From Planctomycetota bacterium (lineage in GTDB: Bacteria > Planctomycetota > Brocadiia > Brocadiales > Bathyanammoxibiaceae), in NCBI GenBank assembly GCA_016209685.1, contig JACQVQ010000009.1, positions 216,855-280,854 of the forward strand: 64,000 nucleotides of DNA, given 5' to 3'. This document shows, in pieces, positions 26,316 through 35,136 of this stretch. The first letter of the stretch is position 1; each line of letters opens with the position of its first letter. Position numbers and translations under genes: made by a program. Under the pieces are notes generated by a model. That model was not told the origin of the DNA and did no database searches. It was given only the letters and a program-made list of their open reading frames with translations.

Positions 26316-26356
26316 TATACTGGTTCTAACTACGCTACGCATACCAGGAGATAAAG

Positions 26357-26863
26357 ATGATACTCAAGTTTATGAACGACGATGAGGCCCTGAGGGTGGC
26401 CGCCAACCTGGAAAAAGAGGGGTTCAACTTTTACGTTAGTGCTGCAGAAAGGGCCTCCAACCCCAGGACCTGCCGTATGTTCCATGACCTTGCGGCCGCA
26501 GAAAGGAAACACCTGGCACTCTTTGAAGACATCCGCTCAGAATTGCCCAAGAAAGGGGGAGAGCCCTGGGGCGATGAGGATGAGATGGTAAACCGCTACA
26601 TCCGTATGCTAGTAGATACCGGAGTTTTCACTAGCCCCACCAAGAGAGAAAGGTCGTTGAAGAAGGCGCTCAGTGAAGAAGAGGCCCTTAGAATAGGCAT
26701 ACAGACCGAGAAGGACTCCATCCTGTTCTTCACAGAGGCCTCCAGACTCTGTACCAACCCCAGGGGCAAGAGGATGTTTAAGTCCTTGATTAAAGAGGAA
26801 AAACAGCACCTCACTACCCTGGCCCAGTACCTTTTAAAGCTGAGGCGGCCTACATCCAAATAA
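26357..26863 (+). CDS. Ferritin-like/rubrerythrin-type diiron protein without a rubredoxin domain
   Basis: A 168-aa four-helix protein with two ExxH half-sites (AERKHL and EEKQHL), each preceded by a helix with a glutamate (LEKEGFNFY, TEKDSILFF). This gives the rubrerythrin-like diiron site. No C-terminal CxxC rubredoxin is present. The next gene encodes a tiny desulforedoxin-like protein that could supply the missing iron-sulfur electron donor. Likely role: peroxide or oxygen reduction. Confidence 0.82.
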   Translation: MILKFMNDDEALRVAANLEKEGFNFYVSAAERASNPRTCRMFHDLAAAERKHLALFEDIRSELPKKGGEPWGDEDEMVNRYIRMLVDTGVFTSPTKRERSLKKALSEEEALRIGIQTEKDSILFFTEASRLCTNPRGKRMFKSLIKEEKQHLTTLAQYLLKLRRPTSK

Positions 26864-26878
26864 AGGAGGCAAAAGGTC

Positions 26879-26995
26879 ATGACGGAAGACGGAGAAGTCT
26901 ACTACTGCGAGATATGCGGCGCCGAGGTAAAGGTTACGAAGGGCGGGGCAGGCACACTGGTCTGCTGTGACCAGCCTATGGCCCTGAAGGAATAA
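26879..26995 (+). CDS. Desulforedoxin-like mini-protein (38 aa)
   Basis: A 38-residue protein with YYCEICGAEVKV and LVCCDQPM. The CxxC...CC arrangement is that of desulforedoxin and the N-terminal domain of desulfoferrodoxin, which bind one iron. It starts 15 nt after the ferritin-like gene, with GGAGG upstream. It is likely the redox partner of that protein. Confidence 0.8.
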   Translation: MTEDGEVYYCEICGAEVKVTKGGAGTLVCCDQPMALKE

Positions 26996-27014
26996 AATTC
27001 TCTGCGTCTAGCCA

Positions 27015-28187
27015 ATGAGGGGTGACGTGCGCAAGATAATCCACGTAGATATGGATGCCTTTTTTGCCTCTGTGGAAGAACTGGATAACCCGGCAATCCG
27101 GGGCAAGGCAGTAATTGTGTGCGGTGGGCTAACGGGGAGGGGGGTTGTCTCTTCCGCCGCCTACGAGGCCAGGAAGTTCGGGGCCAAGAGCGCCATGCCT
27201 GTCTTCAGGGCCAGAAAGCTCTGTCCTCATGGTATCTTCCTGGAGGGACGGATGGAGCGTTACATAGAAGTCTCCCTCCAGCTAATGCGCATCCTGAAAG
27301 ATTTCACGCCACTGGTAGAGCCCGTCTCTGTGGACGAGGCCTTCCTGGACGTTACCGAGGTGGCATCCGCCCGCCCAAAAGATGGCGGATTTCCAACCTC
27401 AGGCGGACTCCCGCCTAAGGACTTCGCCGGGGCAGAGGAGGTTGGCAGGCAGATAAAGAGGCGGATAAAAGAGGAGATGGACCTTACGGCCTCTGTGGGT
27501 GTGGCTACTAATAAGTTTCTAGCCAAAGTGGCCTCCGGGATGAAAAAACCCGATGGTTTCATGGTAATAACGGAGGAGGAGAAGGAAAGGGTCCTCAAGG
27601 ACCTTCCGGTCTCAGAAATCCTCGGCGTAGGGAGGGTCATGGAAAAGGCCCTTCAGGAGATGGGCATACACACTATTGGGCAACTGTGGCCCGTCTCTCT
27701 GGCAGAGTTAGTAGAGAGGTTTGGAAAATTTGGCAGTTCCTTATACTATCTATCCAGGGGGATAGATGATACCCCCGTCGTAACGGAGTGGGAGCCTAAG
27801 AGTGTAGGCCGTTCCTCTACCTTTGAAAGGGATATAAAAGACCTCAGGGTCATAAGACGCCAGCTCTACGACCTCACTGAAGACGTAGTGAGACAATTAA
27901 AGGAGATGGACCTCAGGGCTAAGACCATTACCATAAAGGTCAGATATAGTAATTTCCAGACCATTACCCGGAGTATCACCATTGGAACCCCTGCTGACCT
28001 CTTATCCACCGTCTGGCACCATGCCGACATCCTCCTCAGGGAGAAGGTAGAACTCAAGGAAAGGGCCGTGAGGCTGGTTGGTGTCAGCCTATCCAACCTG
28101 GTTCAAGCCCCAGCCGTAGAACAACTCCACCTCTTTGAGGAGGGAGCGGGGCTTGAAGAGGCATCCACGGAAGACAGTAAGCGCTAA
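27015..28187 (+). CDS. dinB: DNA polymerase IV with a repeat-derived insertion
   Basis: Y-family translesion polymerase. It shows IIHVDMDAFFASVEELDNP, YEARKFGAKSAMP, VEPVSVDEAFLDVT, VGVATNKFLAKVAS and the little-finger domain. After LDVTEV there are about 20 extra residues (ASARPKDGGFPTSGG then LPPKDFAG) where relatives have a short loop. This stretch is encoded by dispersed palindromic repeats and lies in frame. The start may be the ATG at 27015 or the GTG at 27027, which has GAGGGG just upstream. Confidence 0.94.
   Translation: MRGDVRKIIHVDMDAFFASVEELDNPAIRGKAVIVCGGLTGRGVVSSAAYEARKFGAKSAMPVFRARKLCPHGIFLEGRMERYIEVSLQLMRILKDFTPLVEPVSVDEAFLDVTEVASARPKDGGFPTSGGLPPKDFAGAEEVGRQIKRRIKEEMDLTASVGVATNKFLAKVASGMKKPDGFMVITEEEKERVLKDLPVSEILGVGRVMEKALQEMGIHTIGQLWPVSLAELVERFGKFGSSLYYLSRGIDDTPVVTEWEPKSVGRSSTFERDIKDLRVIRRQLYDLTEDVVRQLKEMDLRAKTITIKVRYSNFQTITRSITIGTPADLLSTVWHHADILLREKVELKERAVRLVGVSLSNLVQAPAVEQLHLFEEGAGLEEASTEDSKR
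27365..27425. repeat. Palindromic repeat insertion within dinB
   Basis: ATCCGCC pairs with GGCGGAT (27384-27390), followed by cctcaggcgga and cgcctaagg arms. It resembles the TCCGCCTNAGGCGGA core found between genes elsewhere. It is read in frame through the whole length. Confidence 0.75.
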
Positions 28188-28194
28188 GTAGCCC

Positions 28195-28223
28195 GTAGGG
28201 GCAGGTTTCAAACCTGCCCCTAC
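28195..28223. repeat. GTAGGGGC-family palindrome
   Basis: GTAGGGGCAGGTTT with its reverse complement, in the gap between dinB and the aminotransferase gene. Confidence 0.8.
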
Positions 28224-28245
28224 AATTTCTAATAGGGAATAACCC

Positions 28246-29370
28246 ATGAAAGTACCCCTCCTAGACCTGCAAGCCCAGTATTCCACTATAAAAAATGAGG
28301 TCCAGCGGGCTATAGATGCGGTGCTTGCCTCACAAAACTTTATCCTCGGTGGACAGGTGGAAGAACTTGAGGCCAGAATAGCCCATTTTTGCGGGGTGAA
28401 GGTGGCCATCGGGGTAGCCTCAGGTACAGACGCCCTGCTACTCTCCCTGATGGCCCTGGATATTGGCAAGGGAGACGAGGTCATCACCACACCTTACACC
28501 TTCTTTGCCACAGTAGGGTCTATCGTCAGGCTGGGCGCTACCCCCGTCTTTGTGGACATAGACCCTAAAACCTTCAACATAGACCCTGCAAAGATAGAGG
28601 AGAAAATAACCCCCAGGACCAGGGCCATTATACCAGTACACCTCTTCGGCCAGGTGGCAGATATGGACGCCATCCTGGGGCTTGCCAGGAGATACAACAT
28701 CGCCATCGTAGAAGATGCGGCCCAGGCCCTCGGTGCCGCCTACAAAGGCCGAGCCGCTGGCTCCATTGGGGATTTAGGCGTCCTTTCCTTTTACCCCTCC
28801 AAAAACCTTGGGGCCTATGGGGATGCCGGAATGGTGCTCACCAATAACGAGGAACTCGCAGAGAAGGTATCTATTTTGAGAGTCCATGGGAGTAAGACCA
28901 GATACTACCATACTATGGTGGGCATCAATAGCCGACTGGACACCCTCCAGGCGGCTATCCTACTCGTCAAACTGAAATACATAGACCAGTGGAGACAGAG
29001 GCGGCGGGAAATCGCCCACCTCTACGACAAGGACCTACAAGACACCCCTGTAACCTGTCCCTATGTCTGTAAGCAAAATGACTCTGTTTACACCTACTAT
29101 GTCATTCGTACAAAGGGTAGAGACGCCCTAAAGGACTACCTGACAGAGGCCGGAATAGGTACTGCCATATACTACCCCTTACCCATGCACATGCAGGAGT
29201 GCCTTAGATACCTGAATTACAGGGAGGGCAGTATGCCCGAGGCTGAAGGGGCATCAAAGGAAGCCCTGGCCATACCCCTCTACCCGGAAATTACCGAGGA
29301 GCAGAGGGGGTACGTGGTGGAAAACATCAAGAGGTTCTTTCGTTCAAATCCGGAATTGAGGGGGAGATAG
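28246..29370 (+). CDS. DegT/DnrJ/EryC1/StrS family PLP-dependent sugar aminotransferase
   Basis: A 374-aa protein that would transfer an amino group onto a nucleotide-linked keto-sugar. It starts PLLDLQAQYSTIKNE. It has GVASGTDALLLSL, VEDAAQALGAAYKG and the PLP lysine in FYPSKNLGAYGDAG. QTGA-like substrates are possible. No other sugar genes are next to it. Confidence 0.92.
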   Translation: MKVPLLDLQAQYSTIKNEVQRAIDAVLASQNFILGGQVEELEARIAHFCGVKVAIGVASGTDALLLSLMALDIGKGDEVITTPYTFFATVGSIVRLGATPVFVDIDPKTFNIDPAKIEEKITPRTRAIIPVHLFGQVADMDAILGLARRYNIAIVEDAAQALGAAYKGRAAGSIGDLGVLSFYPSKNLGAYGDAGMVLTNNEELAEKVSILRVHGSKTRYYHTMVGINSRLDTLQAAILLVKLKYIDQWRQRRREIAHLYDKDLQDTPVTCPYVCKQNDSVYTYYVIRTKGRDALKDYLTEAGIGTAIYYPLPMHMQECLRYLNYREGSMPEAEGASKEALAIPLYPEITEEQRGYVVENIKRFFRSNPELRGR

Positions 29371-29444
29371 GGCTACATCTGAGGGATAAACAATCTCTCC
29401 CCTAATCCCCTATCCCTATTCTCTAACCGCTGTCCCGAAAAAGA

Positions 29445-29474
29445 TTGACACCATAAAGAACGCTGTGATACAAT
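29445..29474 (+). promoter_or_regulatory. Sigma-70 promoter for the glycine-zipper/MoxR operon
   Basis: TTGACA (29445-29450), an 18-nt spacer and TACAAT (29469-29474). It lies about 100 nt before the lipoprotein start and may drive the whole run to 42.2 kb. Confidence 0.55.
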
Positions 29475-29571
29475 TTTACGCATAGCCTTCTCTCTTAAAC
29501 TGCTGGAGAGGGTGGCGGGTCACTGGCTGTTAACTCAGCTGGATTGGCCGCTCCCGACAGAGGATAAATCA

Positions 29572-30048
29572 TTGAGACTATGGGCCTTGTGCTTATTGGC
29601 CCTGTTCCTGGGGTCTGGATGTGTATCTAACCAAAGTACCGCCGTGGGCATGGCTGGAGGTACCGCCGCAGGGGCAGGTATTGGGATGGCCCTTGGCAAT
29701 CCTATACTGGGCGCCATCGTAGGCCTAGGGCTTGGCACCGCTGGTGGTGCCCTAGTTCAAGACCACCAGGATAAAGAACGGGCCAAGAAAGAAAAAAAGG
29801 AACTAGAGCAACAGCTAGAAGCGGCCAACCCACCGACACCAATGCCCCAAAAAAGCTTCATAGAAGGGCACTATGAACATGTAAAAAAGAAACGATGGGT
29901 GGATACCTCCCAAAGGGAACGCGTCTGGGCGGAAGAACGCCAGGAAGAAGGCAAGACGATTGAGGGTCATTACGAAGAACGCCTGACCCCCTCTGGTTAC
30001 TGGGAAGAATCTGAGGAAAAGGTCTGGGTCCCAGACCATTACGAGTAA
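29572..30048 (+). CDS. Glycine-zipper lipoprotein
   Basis: I place the start at the TTG at 29572, preceded by GAGG. This gives a short lipoprotein signal, MRLWALCLLALFLGSGC, with lipobox cysteine. Residues after it form a glycine zipper (GMAGGTAAGAGIGMALG, then PILGAIVGLGLGTAGGA), which usually inserts into or packs against membranes. The C-terminal half is charged, with two GHYE repeats and a final DHYE. It is first in the long plus-strand operon. Confidence 0.78.
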   Translation: MRLWALCLLALFLGSGCVSNQSTAVGMAGGTAAGAGIGMALGNPILGAIVGLGLGTAGGALVQDHQDKERAKKEKKELEQQLEAANPPTPMPQKSFIEGHYEHVKKKRWVDTSQRERVWAEERQEEGKTIEGHYEERLTPSGYWEESEEKVWVPDHYE

Positions 30049-30060
30049 TTAACTCCTCTT

Positions 30061-33000
30061 ATGTCTTATAATAGCGAAAGATTATTTTTACAGATAGCCA
30101 AGGTCAGACGCGGGTTTAACCACTCCGCCCTGATAAGGACGCTGATAAATATCTCTGTGGTGGGCCTCGCCCTGGCTATCGCCGCAACCCTGACCAGAAA
30201 GATAGTTGGAGGTCACGGCCTCCTTTATCTCTTCTTCATCCTCCCCCTTATTATCTACGCATCTATAGCAACCGTAAGGCTACACAACAGGTGGATAAGC
30301 CTTTCTCAGACTACTACCTTCTTAGACCGTCGTTTAAACCTTAAGGCCCGCCTCATCACAGCCATTGAGTGCGTAAGGGAACCTAACCCCTCAAAGTTTT
30401 CCTCCGCACTGGTAGCAGACGTCCTTAATAAACTGGACGACAAAAGCCTGCAGAGGATACTCCCAGGTAGGGTGCCTAAATCGCTGGCGGCGGCAATACC
30501 TCTGGCCATAATCCTGCCACTGCTACTCTTCTTGATGCCTAACCTCCACCAGAAAGAACCCTTTTGGGCCTTTAAGGAATCTCCCCCTCAACTGATGTTC
30601 TCTACCCCAGGGTTTAGCCAGGACACGTCGGCAAAGGAACAATCCGCCCCAGGCGGAGAGACGGCTCCCACCCCAAGCCCGCAAGAGCCTGCGGCCTCTG
30701 AAAATAAACAGCCTGAAAATAAACAAGACGAACAGAAGAAAGAGGAGGTCGGTCAGCCCAAGCCTGACACAGGCGGTGGGGCCACCCAAGACAAAGAGCC
30801 ACAGCAAAAGACTGCTAAAGAAAACGAATCTACCCCTGAGCCTCTCAGGCGTGTAGCAGAGAAGGAACAGGAGCGACAGCAGAAGCAACAAAAGCAAGAA
30901 CAAACCCAGAAGAAGATAGACAAAGAGATGACCTCCATCCAGTCCCTCCTGTCCAAGCTTATGAAGCCACCAATGCCACCTATGCCAATGCCTCCGATGT
31001 TGCAACCTCCGCAGTCGGGCGGCGGTGGTGGTGGTGGACAAAGCGGAGGGGGAGGCGGGGGTGGTAGTGCCAACAACTCAGGGAAAGGCGATAGCAGCGA
31101 AAGTGCTTCTTCCTCGGGGAGCGGAAAAGATTCCTCTAAGTCTGCCTCAGGCGGAGCGGAAAGTTCTACTCCCAGCGCGGCATCAAACCAGGGAGGCGCC
31201 TCTAAGAAATCGGGAAGTACAGGTGGTGGGGCGTCCCCCTCTCAAGGCGATACCTCCCCACAACCGTCTGGACAAGGGGGAGGCAGTTCTTCCCCACAAA
31301 CGGCCTCAAGTACCGGAGGTGCAAGCGGTGGGCAATCCTCTCAGAGCGCAACGGCATCCGGGGGGCAGTCTGGTTCACCTCAGGCAAGCAACAAACAGCC
31401 CCCACAAACCGGTTCAGGTGGAGGAGACCAAAAAGGCCAGACGTCCCCACAGCCCTCCGGGCAAGGGGGCGGCAGTCCCGCCCCACAAGCGGCCTCCGGC
31501 ACGGGAGGTGCAAGTGGCGGTCAACCCTCTTCTGGCGGAGCGGGAACCGGGGGACAGACCAGTCCACCTCAGACAGACGCCAAACAGCCTGCACAGGCTG
31601 GTTCTGGAGGGGCAGACCAAAAGGGGCAGACGGGCCAAGGCACTTCTACCGGAGGTGCACAAAGCGGAGGACAGGATTCACAGGGGACAGGCCAGAGTGG
31701 CCTTGCCAAACAAGACCAGCCTACTTCAGGTGAACAGTCAGGTGCTGGAAGTACACAATCTCAACCGGGTGGTTCATCACAGACCGCCCAGGGACATCCG
31801 CCTCAGGCGGACCAGCAAGGGGCCTCTTCGGGAGGTGCCAGCGGCAGTCAGGGTGCACAGGCAGGTACCCAGGGTGGAGGACAGGGTTCACAAGGGGCGG
31901 GACAGAGCGGCCTTGCCAAACAGGACCAGTCTACACCAGGCGGACAATCTGGTGCTGGGGCTTCTCAATCCCAGACCACTGGCCCTTCAAAAGCTGGGCA
32001 AGGGCAGGGTTCTAAGAAAGAAACCACCTCAGGAGGTGCTGGCAGTAGTACTCAGGGGGGGGCACAGACAGGTCCTGGGCAACAAGACAAACTCGCACAA
32101 GACCCTGCTGGTACAGGGGGCGAGAAGGGTGCCCCCCAGTCCGGGGGGACAGAAAAGGAAGGGGTAGCCAAAGGGAGTGGTGGCCAGAGAGAGCCATCCC
32201 AGAAGGAAAAGTTAGCCCAGGCGGATACCAACAAAGGACAAGGAGAAGAACAAGACACATCTCAGGGTGAAGGAGGTCAACCTGCCTCAGGTGAACAGTC
32301 AGGCGCTGGAGGCACACAATCTCAACCGGCTGGTTCATCACAGACCGCTCAGGGGCATCCGCCTCAGGCGGACCAGCAAGGAGCCTCTTCAGGAGGAGCC
32401 AGCGGCAGTCAGGGTGCACAGGCAGGTACCCAGGGCGGAGGACAGGGTTCTCAGGGGACGGGGCAGAGTGACCTTGCTAAACAAGACCAGTCCGCCTCAG
32501 GCGGACAGTCAGGTGCTGGTGCTTCGCAATCTCAGACATCTGGCTCATCACAGACTGCCCAGGGGGGACAGGGCGCCCAGCAAGGTACTTCTTCAGGAAG
32601 TGCTAGCGGCAGTCAGGGTGCACAGGTAGGTACCGAGGGTGGAAGTCAAGGCTCACAAGGGGCAGGGCAGGGTGGTCTTGCCAAACAGGATCAATCTACC
32701 TCAGGCGGACAAGGAGAGGGTGGGGAAGCTGGCAAACAACCCGACAAGGCTGGAGGTCAGGGTGGTAAATCCCAGGAGGCATTGAAGCAATCTGCCTCAA
32801 GCGGGCAAGGTCAACAACCAGGGGTCCCTACCCCTGGCGCAAAAGGAGGCGGAGGAGGGGCTCAACCAAATGCAACCCCTGCTGGAGGCAGCCTTGCAGA
32901 GAAAGGGGCTGGCCAGGACTCCTCTCAGGGAGGGGGAGGTCAGCCTAAGGCAAAGGCAGGAAAACAGCAGGGTTCAACTGGACAAGAAGGCAGTTCTGGG

Positions 33001-34047
33001 GCAGGGAAATCGGGTGAAAAGGGGATGGCCGGTGGGGCATCCGCCGTCGGAGGTGGTAGTACAGCCGGACAGCAGAAAAGTGGTCCTACTACCGCTGAGG
33101 GGGGCGAAGAGGGGGGACAGATGGGAACCTCCGGTGAACAGGTTGCTTCAGGTGGCCAGGGCCTCTCCGTCGGGGTGAAAGGTCCATCTGCTGACCCTAA
33201 CTCCACTGCAAAAGGACAGGTAGCTTCTGGTAAGGCCCCGGGGAAAGAGAAGGGTGTGGGGGATAGTAAGGCCAATCAAAAAGGCCAGGGGGATAAAACA
33301 ATCCAGGAGGGTAAGGGCCCTACCGATGTAAAAATGACCAAGAGAGATACAGGGGGAGAGCAGGGAGGCGGAGGCCAGGGGACAAAAGACGTTCACCAAT
33401 TGAGACAGGACATCCAGAAGACCCTAAAGGATATTGATTACGACCTTAAGCGTTTAAAGACTACTACGCAAGAGGGAAAGCCCTCATCTCAACCCACCCC
33501 AGGTGGCCAGCCTGCCCCTGGTAAACAGGGGCAAAAGGCATCTCAGGGCGGGGGGACGCAACCCGGTCAGGATAAGGCCCTGGGGGAACAGACTGCAATG
33601 GGTGCGGAATCCGGGGGGCCGCAGGGAGAGGAAATGGGAGTTGCCCAACAAGGAACAAGTACACCTAACGCCGGGACTGAGGCCGGGAAGGAGGCAGGTT
33701 ATTCTCCCATGGAAGGTACACAAGTTGGGGGTATGGGTGCTGGAGACAAACCCGGGGATAAACTCTTCTCTGAAAGAGAAGAGGAAATGGGCCCTCCCGG
33801 GGAAAGGGGTCAGGAATTAAGACTAAAGGCAGACAAGGCATCCACGCAAGAGAAGCGGGAGGTCCTCTCCACCGGTCAGGAGGTAGTTGAAGGTGCGGTG
33901 CCCTTTAAACAACACAGCCCTACCGTGGAAGTTGACCCTTATGCCAGGCTTGGTAAGGAGCAGGCAGGAGAAGATGCAATAAAAAAGGCCCGCATACCAC
34001 AGGAATACGAGGGAATCGTAAAGGAAATATACAAGGGGAACTACTAA
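30061..34047 (+). CDS. Giant membrane-anchored Gly/Ser/Gln-rich protein of the MoxR-DUF58-VWA operon
   Basis: A 1328-aa protein. Residues about 1-165 contain three hydrophobic helices (LINISVVGLALAIAATL; LLYLFFILPLIIYASI; SLAAAIPLAIILPLLLFL). Next comes a charged coiled segment rich in Glu/Gln/Lys. From about residue 320 to about 1110 it is low-complexity Gly/Ser/Gln/Ala with long internal repeats. The C-terminus regains complexity and ends with RIPQEYEGIVKEIYKGNY, a tail seen in membrane proteins that precede MoxR genes. The frame is open throughout, so it is real rather than a shadow. It is followed by moxR without a gap. Function is unknown; a surface or scaffold role is a guess. Confidence 0.8.
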   Translation: MSYNSERLFLQIAKVRRGFNHSALIRTLINISVVGLALAIAATLTRKIVGGHGLLYLFFILPLIIYASIATVRLHNRWISLSQTTTFLDRRLNLKARLITAIECVREPNPSKFSSALVADVLNKLDDKSLQRILPGRVPKSLAAAIPLAIILPLLLFLMPNLHQKEPFWAFKESPPQLMFSTPGFSQDTSAKEQSAPGGETAPTPSPQEPAASENKQPENKQDEQKKEEVGQPKPDTGGGATQDKEPQQKTAKENESTPEPLRRVAEKEQERQQKQQKQEQTQKKIDKEMTSIQSLLSKLMKPPMPPMPMPPMLQPPQSGGGGGGGQSGGGGGGGSANNSGKGDSSESASSSGSGKDSSKSASGGAESSTPSAASNQGGASKKSGSTGGGASPSQGDTSPQPSGQGGGSSSPQTASSTGGASGGQSSQSATASGGQSGSPQASNKQPPQTGSGGGDQKGQTSPQPSGQGGGSPAPQAASGTGGASGGQPSSGGAGTGGQTSPPQTDAKQPAQAGSGGADQKGQTGQGTSTGGAQSGGQDSQGTGQSGLAKQDQPTSGEQSGAGSTQSQPGGSSQTAQGHPPQADQQGASSGGASGSQGAQAGTQGGGQGSQGAGQSGLAKQDQSTPGGQSGAGASQSQTTGPSKAGQGQGSKKETTSGGAGSSTQGGAQTGPGQQDKLAQDPAGTGGEKGAPQSGGTEKEGVAKGSGGQREPSQKEKLAQADTNKGQGEEQDTSQGEGGQPASGEQSGAGGTQSQPAGSSQTAQGHPPQADQQGASSGGASGSQGAQAGTQGGGQGSQGTGQSDLAKQDQSASGGQSGAGASQSQTSGSSQTAQGGQGAQQGTSSGSASGSQGAQVGTEGGSQGSQGAGQGGLAKQDQSTSGGQGEGGEAGKQPDKAGGQGGKSQEALKQSASSGQGQQPGVPTPGAKGGGGGAQPNATPAGGSLAEKGAGQDSSQGGGGQPKAKAGKQQGSTGQEGSSGAGKSGEKGMAGGASAVGGGSTAGQQKSGPTTAEGGEEGGQMGTSGEQVASGGQGLSVGVKGPSADPNSTAKGQVASGKAPGKEKGVGDSKANQKGQGDKTIQEGKGPTDVKMTKRDTGGEQGGGGQGTKDVHQLRQDIQKTLKDIDYDLKRLKTTTQEGKPSSQPTPGGQPAPGKQGQKASQGGGTQPGQDKALGEQTAMGAESGGPQGEEMGVAQQGTSTPNAGTEAGKEAGYSPMEGTQVGGMGAGDKPGDKLFSEREEEMGPPGERGQELRLKADKASTQEKREVLSTGQEVVEGAVPFKQHSPTVEVDPYARLGKEQAGEDAIKKARIPQEYEGIVKEIYKGNY
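31726..32725 (+). repeat. Tandem degenerate repeats of about 240 bp in the giant gene
   Basis: Three related units begin near 31726, 32287 and 32497. Units 1 and 2 share long near-identical stretches and include the peptide HPPQADQQGASSGGASGSQ. The shared catccgcctcaggcggac tract is a copy of the dispersed palindrome. This points to expansion by unequal recombination. Confidence 0.75.
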
Positions 34048-35136
34048 ATGTATCCACTCGGTGTAGAAGAGAAGGAAAAGATGGAAGGCCTGGCTGAGGA
34101 AGTAGAGGTCTTCAGAAAGGATTTACTCTCCATCCTGGAAGAGATTAGTCGTGTAGTCGTAGGTAACACGCAACTCATAAAGGAGATACTCATCGCCTTC
34201 TTCTGTGGGGGACACGTCCTGATAGAGGGCCTCCCCGGACTGGGCAAGACGCTACTGGTCAAGTCCTTGAGTAAGGCACTGGGGTTTGAATTTAAGAGGA
34301 TACAGTTTACTCCGGACCTCATGCCGGCAGACATTGTAGGGACGCAAATGGTAGTGGAGAGGGAAGGTGGAGGAAAGGAGTTCAGGTTTTCCAGGGGCCC
34401 CATCTTCGCCAATATCGTCCTGGCCGATGAGATTAACCGTGCCACCCCGAAGACTCAATCTGCCCTTCTGGAGGCCATGGGGGAGAGACAGGTTACCGTG
34501 GCAGGGAAGACCAACGTCTTAAAAGAACCGTTCTTCGTCATGGCCACCCAGAACCCCATAGAAATGGAGGGGACTTACCCCTTACCAGAGGCCCAGATGG
34601 ACAGGTTCTTTTTCAAACTCCTTGTCCCTTACCCCAGCCACGAGGAGTTAAAGACGATTTTAAATCAGACGACCTCCACGGGGGACTATGAGATAAAGAT
34701 GGTCTTTCCAGAAGAAAAGGCACTGGCCAGGGTGTTAGAGATGCGGAAGTTAATCCGGGAGGTTTTGGTCTCCTCTAAAGTCCAGGATTACATCGTGAAG
34801 ATAATCATGGCCACTCAGCCAGACAGCAAGGCCCATTTGGAGGATACTCCCAACCCCTTACACTCCTTGCATGAATACACGAGAAAATACATAAGCTATG
34901 GCTCCAGCCCCAGGGGAGGACAGGCAATGGTGCTGGCCGCCAAGGCAATGGCACTCTTGGATGGTAGGGTCAATGTGAGTTTTGAGGACGTGGAGCAGGT
35001 GGCGGTATCTGCCTTGAATCACAGGCTTGTGCTAAACTTTGAGGCCGATGCTGATAAGGTAACCACCCACCATATATTGCACAGGATTGTAGAAGAACTT
35101 AGACCCGAGACCGAGCATGTTCAGAGACCTCTTTAA
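34048..35136 (+). CDS. MoxR family AAA+ ATPase
   Basis: A 362-aa AAA+ ATPase. Walker A is GLPGLGKTLLVKS, Walker B is VLADEINRATPK, and GTYPLPEAQMDRF is the family sensor region. MoxR proteins act as chaperones with DUF58 and VWA partners. The ATG at 34048 directly follows the previous stop; an alternative ATG at 34081 has a better ribosome site. It overlaps the DUF58 gene by 20 nt. Confidence 0.94.
   Translation: MYPLGVEEKEKMEGLAEEVEVFRKDLLSILEEISRVVVGNTQLIKEILIAFFCGGHVLIEGLPGLGKTLLVKSLSKALGFEFKRIQFTPDLMPADIVGTQMVVEREGGGKEFRFSRGPIFANIVLADEINRATPKTQSALLEAMGERQVTVAGKTNVLKEPFFVMATQNPIEMEGTYPLPEAQMDRFFFKLLVPYPSHEELKTILNQTTSTGDYEIKMVFPEEKALARVLEMRKLIREVLVSSKVQDYIVKIIMATQPDSKAHLEDTPNPLHSLHEYTRKYISYGSSPRGGQAMVLAAKAMALLDGRVNVSFEDVEQVAVSALNHRLVLNFEADADKVTTHHILHRIVEELRPETEHVQRPL

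Noticed and set aside
31025..32167. A 380-residue open frame on the plus strand inside the giant gene
   Set aside because: It is a frame shift of the repetitive G/C-rich sequence; composition is Arg/Pro/Val-rich without domains, and the main frame has a sensible N- and C-terminus.
31726..32725. Possible CRISPR-like repeat array
   Set aside because: Repeats are long, degenerate and coding, with no short uniform repeat/spacer pattern and no cas genes.
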